Assembly (NCBI GenBank): GCA_029012285.1
Contig: JAQXLU010000129.1
Span: 1 to 38,629 of the forward strand
DNA from: Clostridiales bacterium
GTDB lineage: Bacteria; Bacillota; Clostridia; Christensenellales; Aristaeellaceae
Direction of reading: 5' to 3'
Length of the DNA: 38,629 nt
Below, piece by piece: positions 15,626 through 23,212 of the stretch. The notes beneath the pieces are model-generated. The model saw only the letters and a list, made by a program, of their open reading frames with translations. It ran no database searches and had not been told where the DNA came from. Numbering within the stretch: position 1 is the first letter of the stretch; each line of letters begins with the position of its first letter. Both the position numbers and the translations under genes were made by a program.

Positions 15626-17056
15626 ATGAATCGACGGGGAATTGTCAGTCTGCTGCTGGGAATCTGTTCGCTCCCCTTGGTGCTGCTTCTGCTGGGCTTT
15701 CTGCTCCCCGCCCAGTACGGGGGGACCTATCTGGGGGAAATGCCTGAAAAGCACCGCCGACTGAACACCGCCCAGGGAAGGCGCATCATCGTGATCGGCG
15801 GAAGCAGCGTCCCCTTCGCGCTGAACAGCCCGCAGCTTGAACAGCTGCTTCCCGGCTGGACGGTGGTGGACTACGGCCTCTATGCCCCGCTGGGAACCGT
15901 CACCATGCTGGACTGGGCGCTGGAGGGCATCCGGGAAGGGGATCTGGTGATCCTGTCCCCGGAGCAGGATGCCCAGGCACTGTCCTGCTACGTGGATGGG
16001 GAAAGCATCTTGCAGGCCTGTGATGGGCATTTCGACCTGCTGACCCGGCTGAACCCGACCCGCTTGGAGGCCGTTGCCGCCGCCTTTCCAGCCTTTGCCG
16101 GAAAGAAGCTGCACTGCGCCCTTTGGGGTCAGCCGGAGTCCACGGGCATTTATACCCGAGCCTCCTTCAATGCCTACGGGGACATCGACTGCCCCGGACG
16201 GGAGCGGAACATCCTGCCGGGATTGCGGCAGCAAAACCAGCAGATTTCCTTTGACCCCCAGATGCTTTCGGCGGATTTTATTCAGGAGGTCGCGGCTTTT
16301 GCTCAGGCAGTTCGGCAAAAGGGCGCGGACATTGTCTATCACTTCCCGCCCATGAACGCGGCGGCGGTTTCCGAGGAAGCCCTTACCACTGTGGATGCCT
16401 ATTATGATTTTCTTGCCAAGGCATTGCCGATGCCCATCCTTGGCGATCCCCACCACTGCATTCTGGATGCCGAATGGTTCTATGACACCAATTTTCATCT
16501 GAACGCCGCCGGTGCCATCGTCTTTACCGGCCTTTTGGCAGAGGACATCAAGGTATATCTTCGTGATTCCTCCCCCACGGCCCTCTCCCTGCCTTCCAAG
16601 CCCGCACCCCGGCAGGCGGTCTATACCGGGGATGATTCCTGCGCCGATTGCTTCACCTACCGTCAAGAAGGGGAAGGCTGGGTCATCGACGGCCTCACCG
16701 CCCAGGGCAGACAGCAGGAAGCACTGATTCTACCCACCCATTACCAGGGTCAGCCCGTCACCGGGATGGCGGCGGATGTGCTGAAAAACCACACCGCCTT
16801 GAAGGCGCTGACCATCCAGCCCAACATCCCCGTCCTGCCGGATGGCTTTGTCCAGGGCTGTATCCGCCTCCGTCGGATCCTGCTCACCGGGGAAGAGCCC
16901 TCGGCTTACAGCGTCGGGGACAGGCTGATGGAGGGCGCTTCCTTCCTGATTCAGGTTCCTGCCGCCGCCCTGGATGCTTACCGGCGGAATTATTCCTGGC
17001 AGCAGTATGAGCCCTGGCTGACCTCCGAATCATCGGATTTCCAGGGCAGTAAATAA
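15626..17056 (+). CDS. SGNH-LRR membrane protein (acylation-locus gene 4)
   Basis: This 476-aa protein is anchored by one N-terminal membrane segment (about 6-28). The SGNH part follows at once: IVIGGSSVPFALNSP (Gly59-Ser60-Ser61) and, near residue 285, FYDTNFHLNAAGA with Asp287 and His291. From about residue 335 the sequence turns into a BspA-like leucine-rich module (LILPTHYQGQPVTGM, LKALTIQPNIPVLP, CIRLRRILLTG). The domain order is the reverse of the first gene, where the LRR module comes before the SGNH part. AGGAGG precedes ATG 15626. It is the last gene of the locus, with a terminator 9 bp after its stop. It probably acts outside the membrane with the MBOAT protein; donor and acceptor are unknown. 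Confidence 0.8.
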   Translation: MNRRGIVSLLLGICSLPLVLLLLGFLLPAQYGGTYLGEMPEKHRRLNTAQGRRIIVIGGSSVPFALNSPQLEQLLPGWTVVDYGLYAPLGTVTMLDWALEGIREGDLVILSPEQDAQALSCYVDGESILQACDGHFDLLTRLNPTRLEAVAAAFPAFAGKKLHCALWGQPESTGIYTRASFNAYGDIDCPGRERNILPGLRQQNQQISFDPQMLSADFIQEVAAFAQAVRQKGADIVYHFPPMNAAAVSEEALTTVDAYYDFLAKALPMPILGDPHHCILDAEWFYDTNFHLNAAGAIVFTGLLAEDIKVYLRDSSPTALSLPSKPAPRQAVYTGDDSCADCFTYRQEGEGWVIDGLTAQGRQQEALILPTHYQGQPVTGMAADVLKNHTALKALTIQPNIPVLPDGFVQGCIRLRRILLTGEEPSAYSVGDRLMEGASFLIQVPAAALDAYRRNYSWQQYEPWLTSESSDFQGSK

Positions 17057-17064
17057 CGATGCAC

Positions 17065-17105
17065 AAGAAAAGCGGCAGACCTTTGGTTCGTCTGCTGCTT
17101 TTCTT
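17065..17105. terminator. Bidirectional terminator between acylation locus and two-component system
   Basis: A 16-nt arm (17065-17080, starting AAGAAAAGC) pairs with 17090-17105 across a 9-nt loop, with one G-T pair. A-rich and T-rich stem ends work in both directions. It lies just after the SGNH-LRR gene and just before the 3' end of the convergent kinase gene. Confidence 0.85.
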
Positions 17106-17106
17106 C

Positions 17107-18426
17107 TTATTCGGGTCGGTTGAACAGCACCCGCAGCTCAAACCAGCCGTTTTCAGCGCGTACAGTCATGGAGCCGCCGTATTTGTCCACAATGGTGCCG
17201 ATGCTTTTCAGGCCGAAGCCGTGGAAATCCGTGTCCTGCTTGCTGGTGACGGGCATGCCGTCCACCATTTTCAGCTCCCCTCGATAACAGTTCTCCATGT
17301 GGATGCGCACAAAGGACTTCTGGCGGCTCACCGTCAGGTGGATCAGCCGCTTTTCCTGCTCTGGAATTCCGCTGACGCTTTCGATGGCGTTGTCCAGCGC
17401 ATTTCCGAACAGAATGCTGATGTCCATGGCGTTCATGAAATCCAGGGCGCTTCCATCCGCCGTGCAGGTCAGGACGATGCCCTCCCGCTGGCATTGCAGG
17501 CTTCGGGCGGTGAGAATGGTATCCAGCACATTGTTGCCGGTTTTGTTCCTGGCCTCATAGGAGCGGATATCCTGCTCCAGCTCATCCAGATACTGTAATT
17601 TCTCCCCCGATGTGATCTCGCTGCGGAGCAGGGCGATCTGGTGCTTCAAATCGTGGTATTTCTGATTTACCAACCGGACGCTTTCCTCATGGATGCGGTA
17701 GTTATCGTACTGCATGGCCAGCAGCTTTTGCAGGTAATCCGCTTTGACCCGGAAGGACATGTTCAGATTCTGCATATGAAAGGAGAACATGATCCCCACG
17801 CCGCCAACATCCGTCAGGGAGCGAATGATGAAGATTTCCTGGGTAAAGACGCTGGAAAAGGGGGTGTTCTGGTACACAAACGAAAGGTTGCTGATGGTGT
17901 AGACGGAAACCGCCAGCAGCGCCATGGTGCCCAGCTGCTGCCAGCTCACCGCCATTTGCGCGTTTCCCTCCGTGTGGCGGCTCTCCAGCAGATACGGCAC
18001 AGCGAATACCGCCAGATACGTCACCGCCATGACGGCCATGCCATAGGGCAGCGTTCCCGGAATCCAGCCGTTTCGCTGGAGGAAGTAGAACACCTGCCAC
18101 TCCACAGCGGCCGCAGCCTCCCCCAGGATGAAGGCCCGGACGCAGAAATAGGCCGCCTTTTTCCAGTCCACCTCGCACATGGAATGCAGATAGATCAGCA
18201 TCATGGTCACATCCAGCAGCATGCACGGGATGAAGTATATCCTGTCAATGCCGTCCGTCAGCACCATGAAGGAGCTCACCCCCAGCAGCGCCGTCAGGCT
18301 GATGCCCACCCCAGTGGGCTTGCTCAGGCTTCTGTGGGGCAGCAGGAAGGAATACACCAGGCAGGACAGCCAGTAGGCCAGGGCGTAATTGAATCCCGGG
18401 GTATGGGAAAAGTCGCCTCCCGCCAT
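17107..18426 (-). CDS. GHKL sensor histidine kinase (AgrC/LytTR-system type)
   Basis: This 439-aa protein has about six N-terminal membrane helices (1-215) and a cytoplasmic GHKL kinase part. The phospho-acceptor is probably His258 in YHDLKHQ, preceded by a coiled helix. The ATP-binding N-box is GNALDNAIE and the G-box is FHGFGLKSI. Kinases with many membrane helices and a YHDxK/RHD motif pair with LytTR regulators and often sense peptides or envelope state. Its ATG overlaps the regulator stop in a TAATG junction, so the two are coupled. No AgrD-like peptide or AgrB peptidase was seen nearby, so the signal is unknown. Confidence 0.92.
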   Translation of the reverse strand: MAGGDFSHTPGFNYALAYWLSCLVYSFLLPHRSLSKPTGVGISLTALLGVSSFMVLTDGIDRIYFIPCMLLDVTMMLIYLHSMCEVDWKKAAYFCVRAFILGEAAAAVEWQVFYFLQRNGWIPGTLPYGMAVMAVTYLAVFAVPYLLESRHTEGNAQMAVSWQQLGTMALLAVSVYTISNLSFVYQNTPFSSVFTQEIFIIRSLTDVGGVGIMFSFHMQNLNMSFRVKADYLQKLLAMQYDNYRIHEESVRLVNQKYHDLKHQIALLRSEITSGEKLQYLDELEQDIRSYEARNKTGNNVLDTILTARSLQCQREGIVLTCTADGSALDFMNAMDISILFGNALDNAIESVSGIPEQEKRLIHLTVSRQKSFVRIHMENCYRGELKMVDGMPVTSKQDTDFHGFGLKSIGTIVDKYGGSMTVRAENGWFELRVLFNRPE

Positions 18427-19136
18427 TACTTGCTCACCTCGTTGATGTAGTCATTCAGCGCATCCATCAGCGGCTTTTTCCGGGAGCGGCTGACGGTCAG
18501 GGTATCCCCATCTACGGTGACACTGCTGCTGTGGATGCAGTCCACATACTCCAGATTCACCAGATAGCAGTTGCTGATGCGGAAAAAGTGCTCCTTTTCC
18601 AGCTTCTCCGCCGCGTCCGTCAGGGACCCCTTGCAGGTATAGCTGGTATCCCGGGTGTGGTAGATCAGATCGTGGTTGACGATTTCCACATAGACAATCC
18701 GGGAAACCTCCACTTTCACAACGCCATTGTGGATGGGAATGGAAAGATAGCGGCGAGCTCTGCGCTCCATCCGTTCCAGGGCGCGGCTGATGCGCTGGGA
18801 GAAGGCATAGTAGCTCACGGGCTTGAGCACATAGTCCAGCGCATCCACGGTATAGCCCTTCATGGCGTATTGGGGCATATTGGTGATGAAGATGATCACC
18901 ACCTCCTGATCCTGCTGCCGGATGAGCTCCGCAGCGCGCATCCCATCCATCCCTGCCATTTCAATGTCCATGAGAATCAGATCCCAGGAGGCGCTGTAAT
19001 CGGCTGTGATCTCCTTTCCATCCGAAAAAGTGGCAATATGGAACTTGTGCCCGCTTTCCAGAGAGAAGCGGTTCAGAAACGCCGTCATTTCCTCCCGATA
19101 CCGGGCATCATCCTCCACAATGGCAACACGAATCAC
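18426..19136 (-). CDS. LytTR-family response regulator
   Basis: This 236-aa regulator starts at GTG 19136, chosen because AAAGGAG lies about 9 nt upstream and the receiver domain begins at once (IRVAIVEDD). An ATG at 19169 would add 11 residues ahead of it. The receiver carries phospho-Asp57 in LILMDIEMAG and the late Lys in YVLKPVSY. Residues about 135-235 form the LytTR DNA-binding domain (HNGVVKVEVSRIVYVE, FFRISNCYLVNLEYVD). LytTR domains bind paired 9-bp direct repeats, and such a pair lies at 12143-12172 upstream of the acylation locus. The promoter is probably the extended -10 at 19207-19215. Confidence 0.92.
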   Translation of the reverse strand: MIRVAIVEDDARYREEMTAFLNRFSLESGHKFHIATFSDGKEITADYSASWDLILMDIEMAGMDGMRAAELIRQQDQEVVIIFITNMPQYAMKGYTVDALDYVLKPVSYYAFSQRISRALERMERRARRYLSIPIHNGVVKVEVSRIVYVEIVNHDLIYHTRDTSYTCKGSLTDAAEKLEKEHFFRISNCYLVNLEYVDCIHSSSVTVDGDTLTVSRSRKKPLMDALNDYINEVSK

Positions 19137-19206
19137 ACGAAAGCGCTCCTTTCTGCGGTTATTGCTCATGTCCTTACAAAAAGTGCTGCAAGTTGCCTAT
19201 GTGGCC

Positions 19207-19215
19207 ATTATAACA
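19207..19215 (-). promoter_or_regulatory. Extended -10 promoter for the two-component system
   Basis: TGTTATAAT on the minus strand combines a perfect -10 with the TGn extension. The -35 is poor (TTTTCT at 17 bp), as is common for extended -10 promoters. It lies about 70 bp before the regulator start. Confidence 0.55.
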
Positions 19216-19372
19216 CAGGAAGCGACCTCAGAAAAGCCCCCAAATGCCGGGGGGAACGGAGGATAGCCTGATCTGTCGATGCGTCGGGAACCCGGTTGAT
19301 GAAGAAGGTCAGAAAAAGGCTGAAGCAGATCGAACCAGCCAGAATGTAGTGGAATATCATCAGAAAACCTGC
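19210..19372 (-). pseudogene. Possible C-terminal remnant of a membrane protein
   Basis: Directly inside the MITE boundary the minus strand is open for about 53 codons with a clear membrane helix (FLMIFHYILAG followed by ICFSLFLTFFINRVP), then a polar tail and a TAA that overlaps the TATAAT box of the next promoter. It has no start. It looks like the 3' end of a transporter-like gene cut by the MITE, although one other frame is also open here. Confidence 0.3.
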
Positions 19373-19387
19373 TATTGCTCCACCAAT

Positions 19388-19550
19388 TATTGCTCCATCA
19401 ATTAAATCGTGAATTCAGATGCGGGATGAGAAATCGTTCCAGCCAAGGAACGAAACCGCAGGAATACTGGAGGTATTTCAAGGTTGAATGACGCAGGATG
19501 GAGCGATTTATCGCCCACAGATGATTCACGATTTAGTTGGTGGAGCAATA
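19388..19550. mobile_element. 163-bp MITE-like element, copy 2, with extra left terminus
   Basis: The same element as at 4143-4305 (158 of 163 identical), in the same orientation, with inverted ends TATTGCTCCATCAA and TTGGTGGAGCAATA. An additional 15-bp left terminus (TATTGCTCCACCAAT, 19373-19387) abuts it. This suggests insertion next to, or recombination with, an older copy. It separates the membrane-protein remnant from a gene start on the minus strand. Confidence 0.85.
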
Positions 19551-19649
19551 GTTGGTTCTTCCCGGAAACTTGAGGGATTAGGGCAATACCGCACAAAAGA
19601 GTTGCGCAGTATTTTTCCGATATCCTTCTTGCTCACGGCTTTCACCTCC
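19551..19649 (-). pseudogene. 5' fragment of an unknown gene cut by the MITE
   Basis: On the minus strand GGAGGTG lies 6-7 nt before a GTG (19649) that opens MSKKDIGKILRNSFVRYC followed by PNPSSFREEP. The frame then enters the MITE and soon stops. A good ribosome site and a sensible N-terminus suggest the 5' end of a real gene broken by the insertion. I do not recognise the product. The start is accurate only to a few bases. Confidence 0.35.
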
Positions 19650-19775
19650 GTACGGATTACTCACTCTAAAGCCGGAGAAAGTCAAGCGAATTCTGCGCGT
19701 TTTCGTTCAGTCGGGAACGCTGTCTTCCAAAGAAAATGAGGGGCAAGGCCCCATCCCAGTGCGGAGAGTACGGAA

Positions 19776-19832
19776 ATGACGCAGGAAGAGAAACGCTGGA
19801 TCGGCGAAATGCGCGCTGCCGGGTGCAGCTAA
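19776..19832 (+). pseudogene. Truncated N-terminus of a small HTH-type protein
   Basis: GGAGAG followed by ATG 19776 opens MTQEEKRWIGEMRAAGCS and stops at once. The stop codon TAA is made from the first bases of the 98-bp repeat. The sequence resembles the start of short clostridial helix-turn-helix proteins of the type IxxLRxxGxSYxxIA, and breaks just where the turn would follow. The repeat therefore seems to have cut this gene. Confidence 0.4.
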
Positions 19833-19927
19833 ACCACATGATCTGCGCGAGAATGCAGGGGAAGCGATCATGAAGCACGATCCAGGCACACTGAACAGAA
19901 TCCTTCGGCCGATTCCGTCGTCGTCAT
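19830..19927 (+). repeat. 98-bp direct repeat, copy 2
   Basis: 96 of 98 bases match 320-417. In one plus frame it reads AKPHDLRENAGEAIMKHDPG and continues to RPIPSSS, with TAA placed exactly at the end of the repeat. It could therefore be the 3' end of a lost gene that has been copied twice; copy 1 runs on without that stop. The two copies are 19,510 bp apart and bracket the hydrolase, acylation and two-component blocks. Between it and 20072 I see two hairpin-forming inverted repeats, including TTACCCAA (20006-20013) with TTGGGTAA (20035-20042). Confidence 0.9.
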
Positions 19928-20071
19928 AATTGATCCGTTTGTATTATAACTTGTCTATGGTGGTATGTCCACTTTATCGACAATTAAAGGCAACTTGTAA
20001 CAAAATTACCCAAAGCATTACTTTGATTTGCAGATTGGGTAAATAGTGCTTGTAAAAGAAGCAATTGTGGC

Positions 20072-20100
20072 TTGATACACCACATGTGTGGCGATATAAT
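20072..20100 (+). promoter_or_regulatory. Promoter with palindrome in the spacer (DUF1349-AraC-MFS operon)
   Basis: TTGATA (20072-20077), 17 bp and TATAAT (20095-20100) form a strong promoter 31 bp before the first gene. The spacer holds CCACA-TG-TGTGG (20080-20091), a perfect inverted repeat that would place a regulator right on the polymerase site. The AraC protein of the operon or a repressor are candidates. Confidence 0.7.
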
Positions 20101-20131
20101 ATCTATAAATACCATTTTGGAGGTACACAAC

Positions 20132-20719
20132 ATGAAATTTCAGTGGCTGAACGAAAGTGAAATCAAATTGACCGACGACCGTATCGAGATCATGGCTCCC
20201 GGCCAAACCGACTTCTTCCGTGGCAGCATCGACGAATGTGAAGAAGGCATCCTGCCGGAGTCCCTTTGCAATGCGCCCTACTACTACACCGAGGTGGAAG
20301 GCGATTTTGTGCTGCGGGTCAAGGTGTCCCACGATTTCAAGGATACCTACGATTCCGCCTCCGTCATGGTGATGAAGGACGAGACCTGCTGGGCCAAGTG
20401 CTGCTACGAGCTGACCGACTTCGGCACCCATGCGGCGGTGAGTGTGGTCACCAAGGGTGATTCCGATGACGCCAACGGCTGCAATCTGGAAGGCAACACC
20501 GCATGGCTCCAGGTGTGCCGCGTGGGGAACAACTTTGCGTTCCATTACTCTGTGGACGGCGAAAACTTCTACATGATGCGCTACTTCCATCTGCCCGTGG
20601 AGCGGGTGGTGAAGGTGGGTCTGCTGGCTCAGGCCCCTGTGGGCAATGGCGGCGTCCGCGTGTATGAGCATCTGTCCATCCAGCCCATCACCGTGAAGAA
20701 CATCCGGGCTGGTAAGTAA
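20132..20719 (+). CDS. DUF1349 family (concanavalin-A-like fold) protein
   Basis: This 195-aa soluble protein has no signal peptide. The pattern of FFRGSIDE, APYYYTEVEGDFVLRVKV, DSASVMVMKDETCWAKCCYE, WLQVCRVGNNFAFHYSVDG and VGLLAQAPVGNGG matches the DUF1349 (YjjV/regulation-of-enolase-1-like) family, a lectin-like beta-sandwich often encoded beside sugar genes. Its reaction is unknown; a role in binding or handling a sugar is inference. GGAGG lies 9 nt before ATG 20132. It is first in an operon with an AraC regulator (29-nt gap) and an MFS transporter. Confidence 0.82.
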   Translation: MKFQWLNESEIKLTDDRIEIMAPGQTDFFRGSIDECEEGILPESLCNAPYYYTEVEGDFVLRVKVSHDFKDTYDSASVMVMKDETCWAKCCYELTDFGTHAAVSVVTKGDSDDANGCNLEGNTAWLQVCRVGNNFAFHYSVDGENFYMMRYFHLPVERVVKVGLLAQAPVGNGGVRVYEHLSIQPITVKNIRAGK

Positions 20720-20748
20720 GCCGTTCAGCACAGCACACAGGAGGCAAC

Positions 20749-21639
20749 ATGTCCATCATATTGGATCATCAGCTTCGGGAGAAGATAGCCCACGATGCGT
20801 CCGTATTCCCGATCAGCTATTTCCAGGATGAGCTGGCCCTGCTGCCGAATCAGGTGGGGCCGCTGCACTGGCATCCGGAGTTTGAGATCGCCACGGCGGC
20901 GTCCGGTGTGCTGGAGTATCAGGTCGGTCAGGAGCGCATCACGCTGGAACCTGGGGACAGCATCCTTGTGGGCGGCAATATGCTCCACAGCATTCGGCAG
21001 CTGTCCGGCGATACCCCTGACCCGATGCCCAACATCGTGTTCTTCGGTTCGCTGATCGCACCGGAGACCAGCACCATCTATGCCCGGTATATCCAGCCCA
21101 TCATCGACGACCACGCGCTGCCTTATGTGGTGTTCCGGCATGACCGGAGCGAGCATGTGCCGGTCAATACGCTGATCCGGGACATCTACCGCCTTCTTCG
21201 TGAACAGCCCCGCTGCTACGAAATGGCGGTGCAGCGCCATCTCAGCAGCATCTTTGAGTACCTTGCCATGCGCTTTGATGATCTGCCCCGGACGGAGGCT
21301 ACCCGTGTGCAGCTGAATACACAGGTACGCGTCCAGCAGATGCTGGCCTTCATCAACGACCATTATGCGGAAAAGGTCACCCTGGGCGACATCGCCGGGG
21401 CTGCCAGCATCAGCCGCAGCGAGGCCGGGCGATGCTTTCAGGCCTACATGGGCTGTTCGCCGGTGGATGCGCTGATCCAGCACCGTTTGCAAAAGGCGCA
21501 TGGCATGCTGCATGATACGACCCGCACCCTGCAGGAAATCAGCCATGCCTGCGGCTTCAACTCGGTGAATTACTTCAGCCGTCAATTCCGCAAGCATTAC
21601 GGATATGCGCCCAGCCGAGCCAACGAACGGCTCAAATAA
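20749..21639 (+). CDS. AraC-family transcriptional regulator with cupin sensor
   Basis: This 296-aa protein begins with an AraC-type cupin sensor. The sugar-binding half (about 25-170) carries GPLHWHPEFEIATAASGVLEY and LEPGDSILVGGNMLHS. The C-terminal 100 residues contain two helix-turn-helix units: VTLGDIAGAASISRSEAGRCF, then LQEISHACGFNSVNYFSRQF followed by the usual Y-x-P-S. It probably senses a sugar and controls its own operon. AGGAGG precedes ATG 20749. The palindrome in the promoter at 20080-20091 is a candidate target, although AraC proteins more often bind direct repeats. Confidence 0.93.
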   Translation: MSIILDHQLREKIAHDASVFPISYFQDELALLPNQVGPLHWHPEFEIATAASGVLEYQVGQERITLEPGDSILVGGNMLHSIRQLSGDTPDPMPNIVFFGSLIAPETSTIYARYIQPIIDDHALPYVVFRHDRSEHVPVNTLIRDIYRLLREQPRCYEMAVQRHLSSIFEYLAMRFDDLPRTEATRVQLNTQVRVQQMLAFINDHYAEKVTLGDIAGAASISRSEAGRCFQAYMGCSPVDALIQHRLQKAHGMLHDTTRTLQEISHACGFNSVNYFSRQFRKHYGYAPSRANERLK

Positions 21640-21660
21640 GCTGCCCCGAAAGGAATATCC

Positions 21661-22851
21661 ATGACAGCCCAATCGAAATACCGTAAAACCCTGTTGGCCT
21701 GCTACCTGGGGTTCATCACCCAGGCCATCACCGCCAACTTTGCGCCGCTTCTGTTCCTGACCTTCAAGGACACTTACGGCATCCCGTTGGAGAAGATCGC
21801 CCTGATCCCCATGGCGTTCTTCCTGACGCAGCTGCTGATCGACTTTGCCGCCACCAAGTTTGTGGACAGGATCGGCTACTGTACCTGCGTGGTCTGTTCG
21901 CAGGTGCTGTCCGCCGTGGGTCTGGCGCTGTTGGCTGTGCTGCCGGAAGTGCTGCCCGACCCCTTCACCGGTATCCTGATCGCTGTGGTGCTTTACGCCA
22001 TGGGCGCAGGACTGATCGAGGTGCTCATCAGCCCCATTGTCGAGGCCTGTCCCTTTGATAACAAGGACGGCGTGATGAGCCTGCTGCACTCCTTCTACTG
22101 CTGGGGTATGGTGGGTGTGATCCTTGGCTCCACGGTGTTCTTTGCCGTCTTCGGCGTGGAGAACTGGCGGATCCTGGCCATCCTGTGGGCGGTGCTGCCC
22201 TTTGTAAACACCTTCAACTTCCTCAAATGCCCCATCGAACGCCTAACCGAGGACGGCGAGGGGATGAAGATAGGTCAGCTGTTCCGCATACCGCTGTTCT
22301 GGCTGATGGCGCTGCTGATGGTCTGCTCCGGCGCATCGGAGATCTCCATGGCGCAGTGGGCCTCGGCTTTCACGGAGTCCGCCATGGGCGTTTCCAAAAC
22401 CATCGGTGATCTGGCAGGCCCCTGCCTGTTTGCTGTGCTGATGGGTATCTCCCGCGTGTTCTACGGCAAGATGAGCGAGAAGCTGGATCTGACCAAGACC
22501 ATGCTGGGCTGTGGCGCACTGTGCATCGTATGCTACCTGCTGGCGTCTCTGTCCTCGTCCCCCGTGCTGGGATTGATGGGCTGCGCGCTGTGCGGCATCT
22601 CGGTGGGTATCATGTGGCCGGGTACGCTCAGCATCTCTGCCCAGAAATGTCCCAAGGGCGGCACCGTGATGTTTGCCCTGCTTGCGCTGGCGGGTGATCT
22701 GGGCGGCTCCATCGGTCCGTCTCTGGTGGGCAGTGTGTCCAGCATGGCAGACGGCAATCTCAAGACGGGACTCCTTGTTGCCACCATCTTTCCGGTACTG
22801 CTGATCGCCGGGCTGGTCGTGCTGAAGAAGTGGGTCAAAACCACAAAATGA
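21661..22851 (+). CDS. MFS transporter
   Basis: This 396-aa protein has about 12 membrane helices, with the inter-helix motif FAATKFVDRIGYCTCVVC after TM2 and a similar FYGKMSEKLDLTKTM in the second half, as in the major facilitator superfamily. The closest general type is the sugar:H+ symporter/FucP-like branch, but the substrate cannot be read from the sequence. AAAGGA lies upstream of ATG 21661, 21 nt after the AraC gene. The operon ends at the hairpin at 22861. Context suggests a sugar or sugar acid whose signal the AraC protein senses. Confidence 0.88.
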   Translation: MTAQSKYRKTLLACYLGFITQAITANFAPLLFLTFKDTYGIPLEKIALIPMAFFLTQLLIDFAATKFVDRIGYCTCVVCSQVLSAVGLALLAVLPEVLPDPFTGILIAVVLYAMGAGLIEVLISPIVEACPFDNKDGVMSLLHSFYCWGMVGVILGSTVFFAVFGVENWRILAILWAVLPFVNTFNFLKCPIERLTEDGEGMKIGQLFRIPLFWLMALLMVCSGASEISMAQWASAFTESAMGVSKTIGDLAGPCLFAVLMGISRVFYGKMSEKLDLTKTMLGCGALCIVCYLLASLSSSPVLGLMGCALCGISVGIMWPGTLSISAQKCPKGGTVMFALLALAGDLGGSIGPSLVGSVSSMADGNLKTGLLVATIFPVLLIAGLVVLKKWVKTTK

Positions 22852-22860
22852 TCTGAATAC

Positions 22861-22908
22861 AAGAAAAGCGTCCGCTGCCTGACCGAACAGGTGGCAGACG
22901 CTTTTCTT
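22861..22908. terminator. Bidirectional terminator after the MFS gene
   Basis: AAGAAAAGCGTC (22861-22872) pairs perfectly with GACGCTTTTCTT (22897-22908), with more pairing inside. It resembles the terminator at 17065-17105 (same AAGAAAAGC ends). It also serves the convergent small gene that ends at 22929. Confidence 0.85.
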
Positions 22909-22928
22909 ATAGTATTTTGGTTGCAAGT

Positions 22929-23204
22929 TCATTCTACGGAGTTGTTGACAGTTTGATGGATGGTCTCATTCAGATGACTCTTCTGCATTTCTGCGATCTT
23001 CTCTCGCAGATCATAGAGTGCGGTGCCGATGGTATCAAAGGCAGAGGCAGCGACTTCTTCGTTGTTCTTCATGCCCAGCCGGTGAAGGGGTTCGGCATCA
23101 CCCTCGTACAGGGCAAGCGCTCCTTCTGCCAGTAAGCGGATGTTTGCGATGTCATTGCCCACATTCCAGAAGTAGGTGTTGAGTGCCTTAATCTGATCGT
23201 TCAT
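22929..23204 (-). CDS. Small hypothetical helical protein
   Basis: The 91-aa product from ATG 23204 (a Met one codon upstream is also possible) is largely helical and acidic (MNDQIKALNTYFWNVGNDI, LYDLREKIAEMQKSHLNE). It has no membrane segment. Its ribosome site is weak. The 5' end abuts a broken response-regulator gene on the other strand. It may be a small regulator or adaptor protein, but I do not recognise it. Confidence 0.5.
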   Translation of the reverse strand: MNDQIKALNTYFWNVGNDIANIRLLAEGALALYEGDAEPLHRLGMKNNEEVAASAFDTIGTALYDLREKIAEMQKSHLNETIHQTVNNSVE

Positions 23205-23212
23205 CACACATA

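Noticed and set aside
18400-19200. An Agr-type quorum-sensing locus
   Set aside because: Kinase and LytTR regulator fit the type, but no AgrB-like peptidase or AgrD-like peptide gene is present on either side.
17065-22908. The similar terminators at 17065 and 22861 as a repeat element
   Set aside because: They share only the AAGAAAAGC ends and stem type. The loops and inner stems differ, so common terminator composition explains them.
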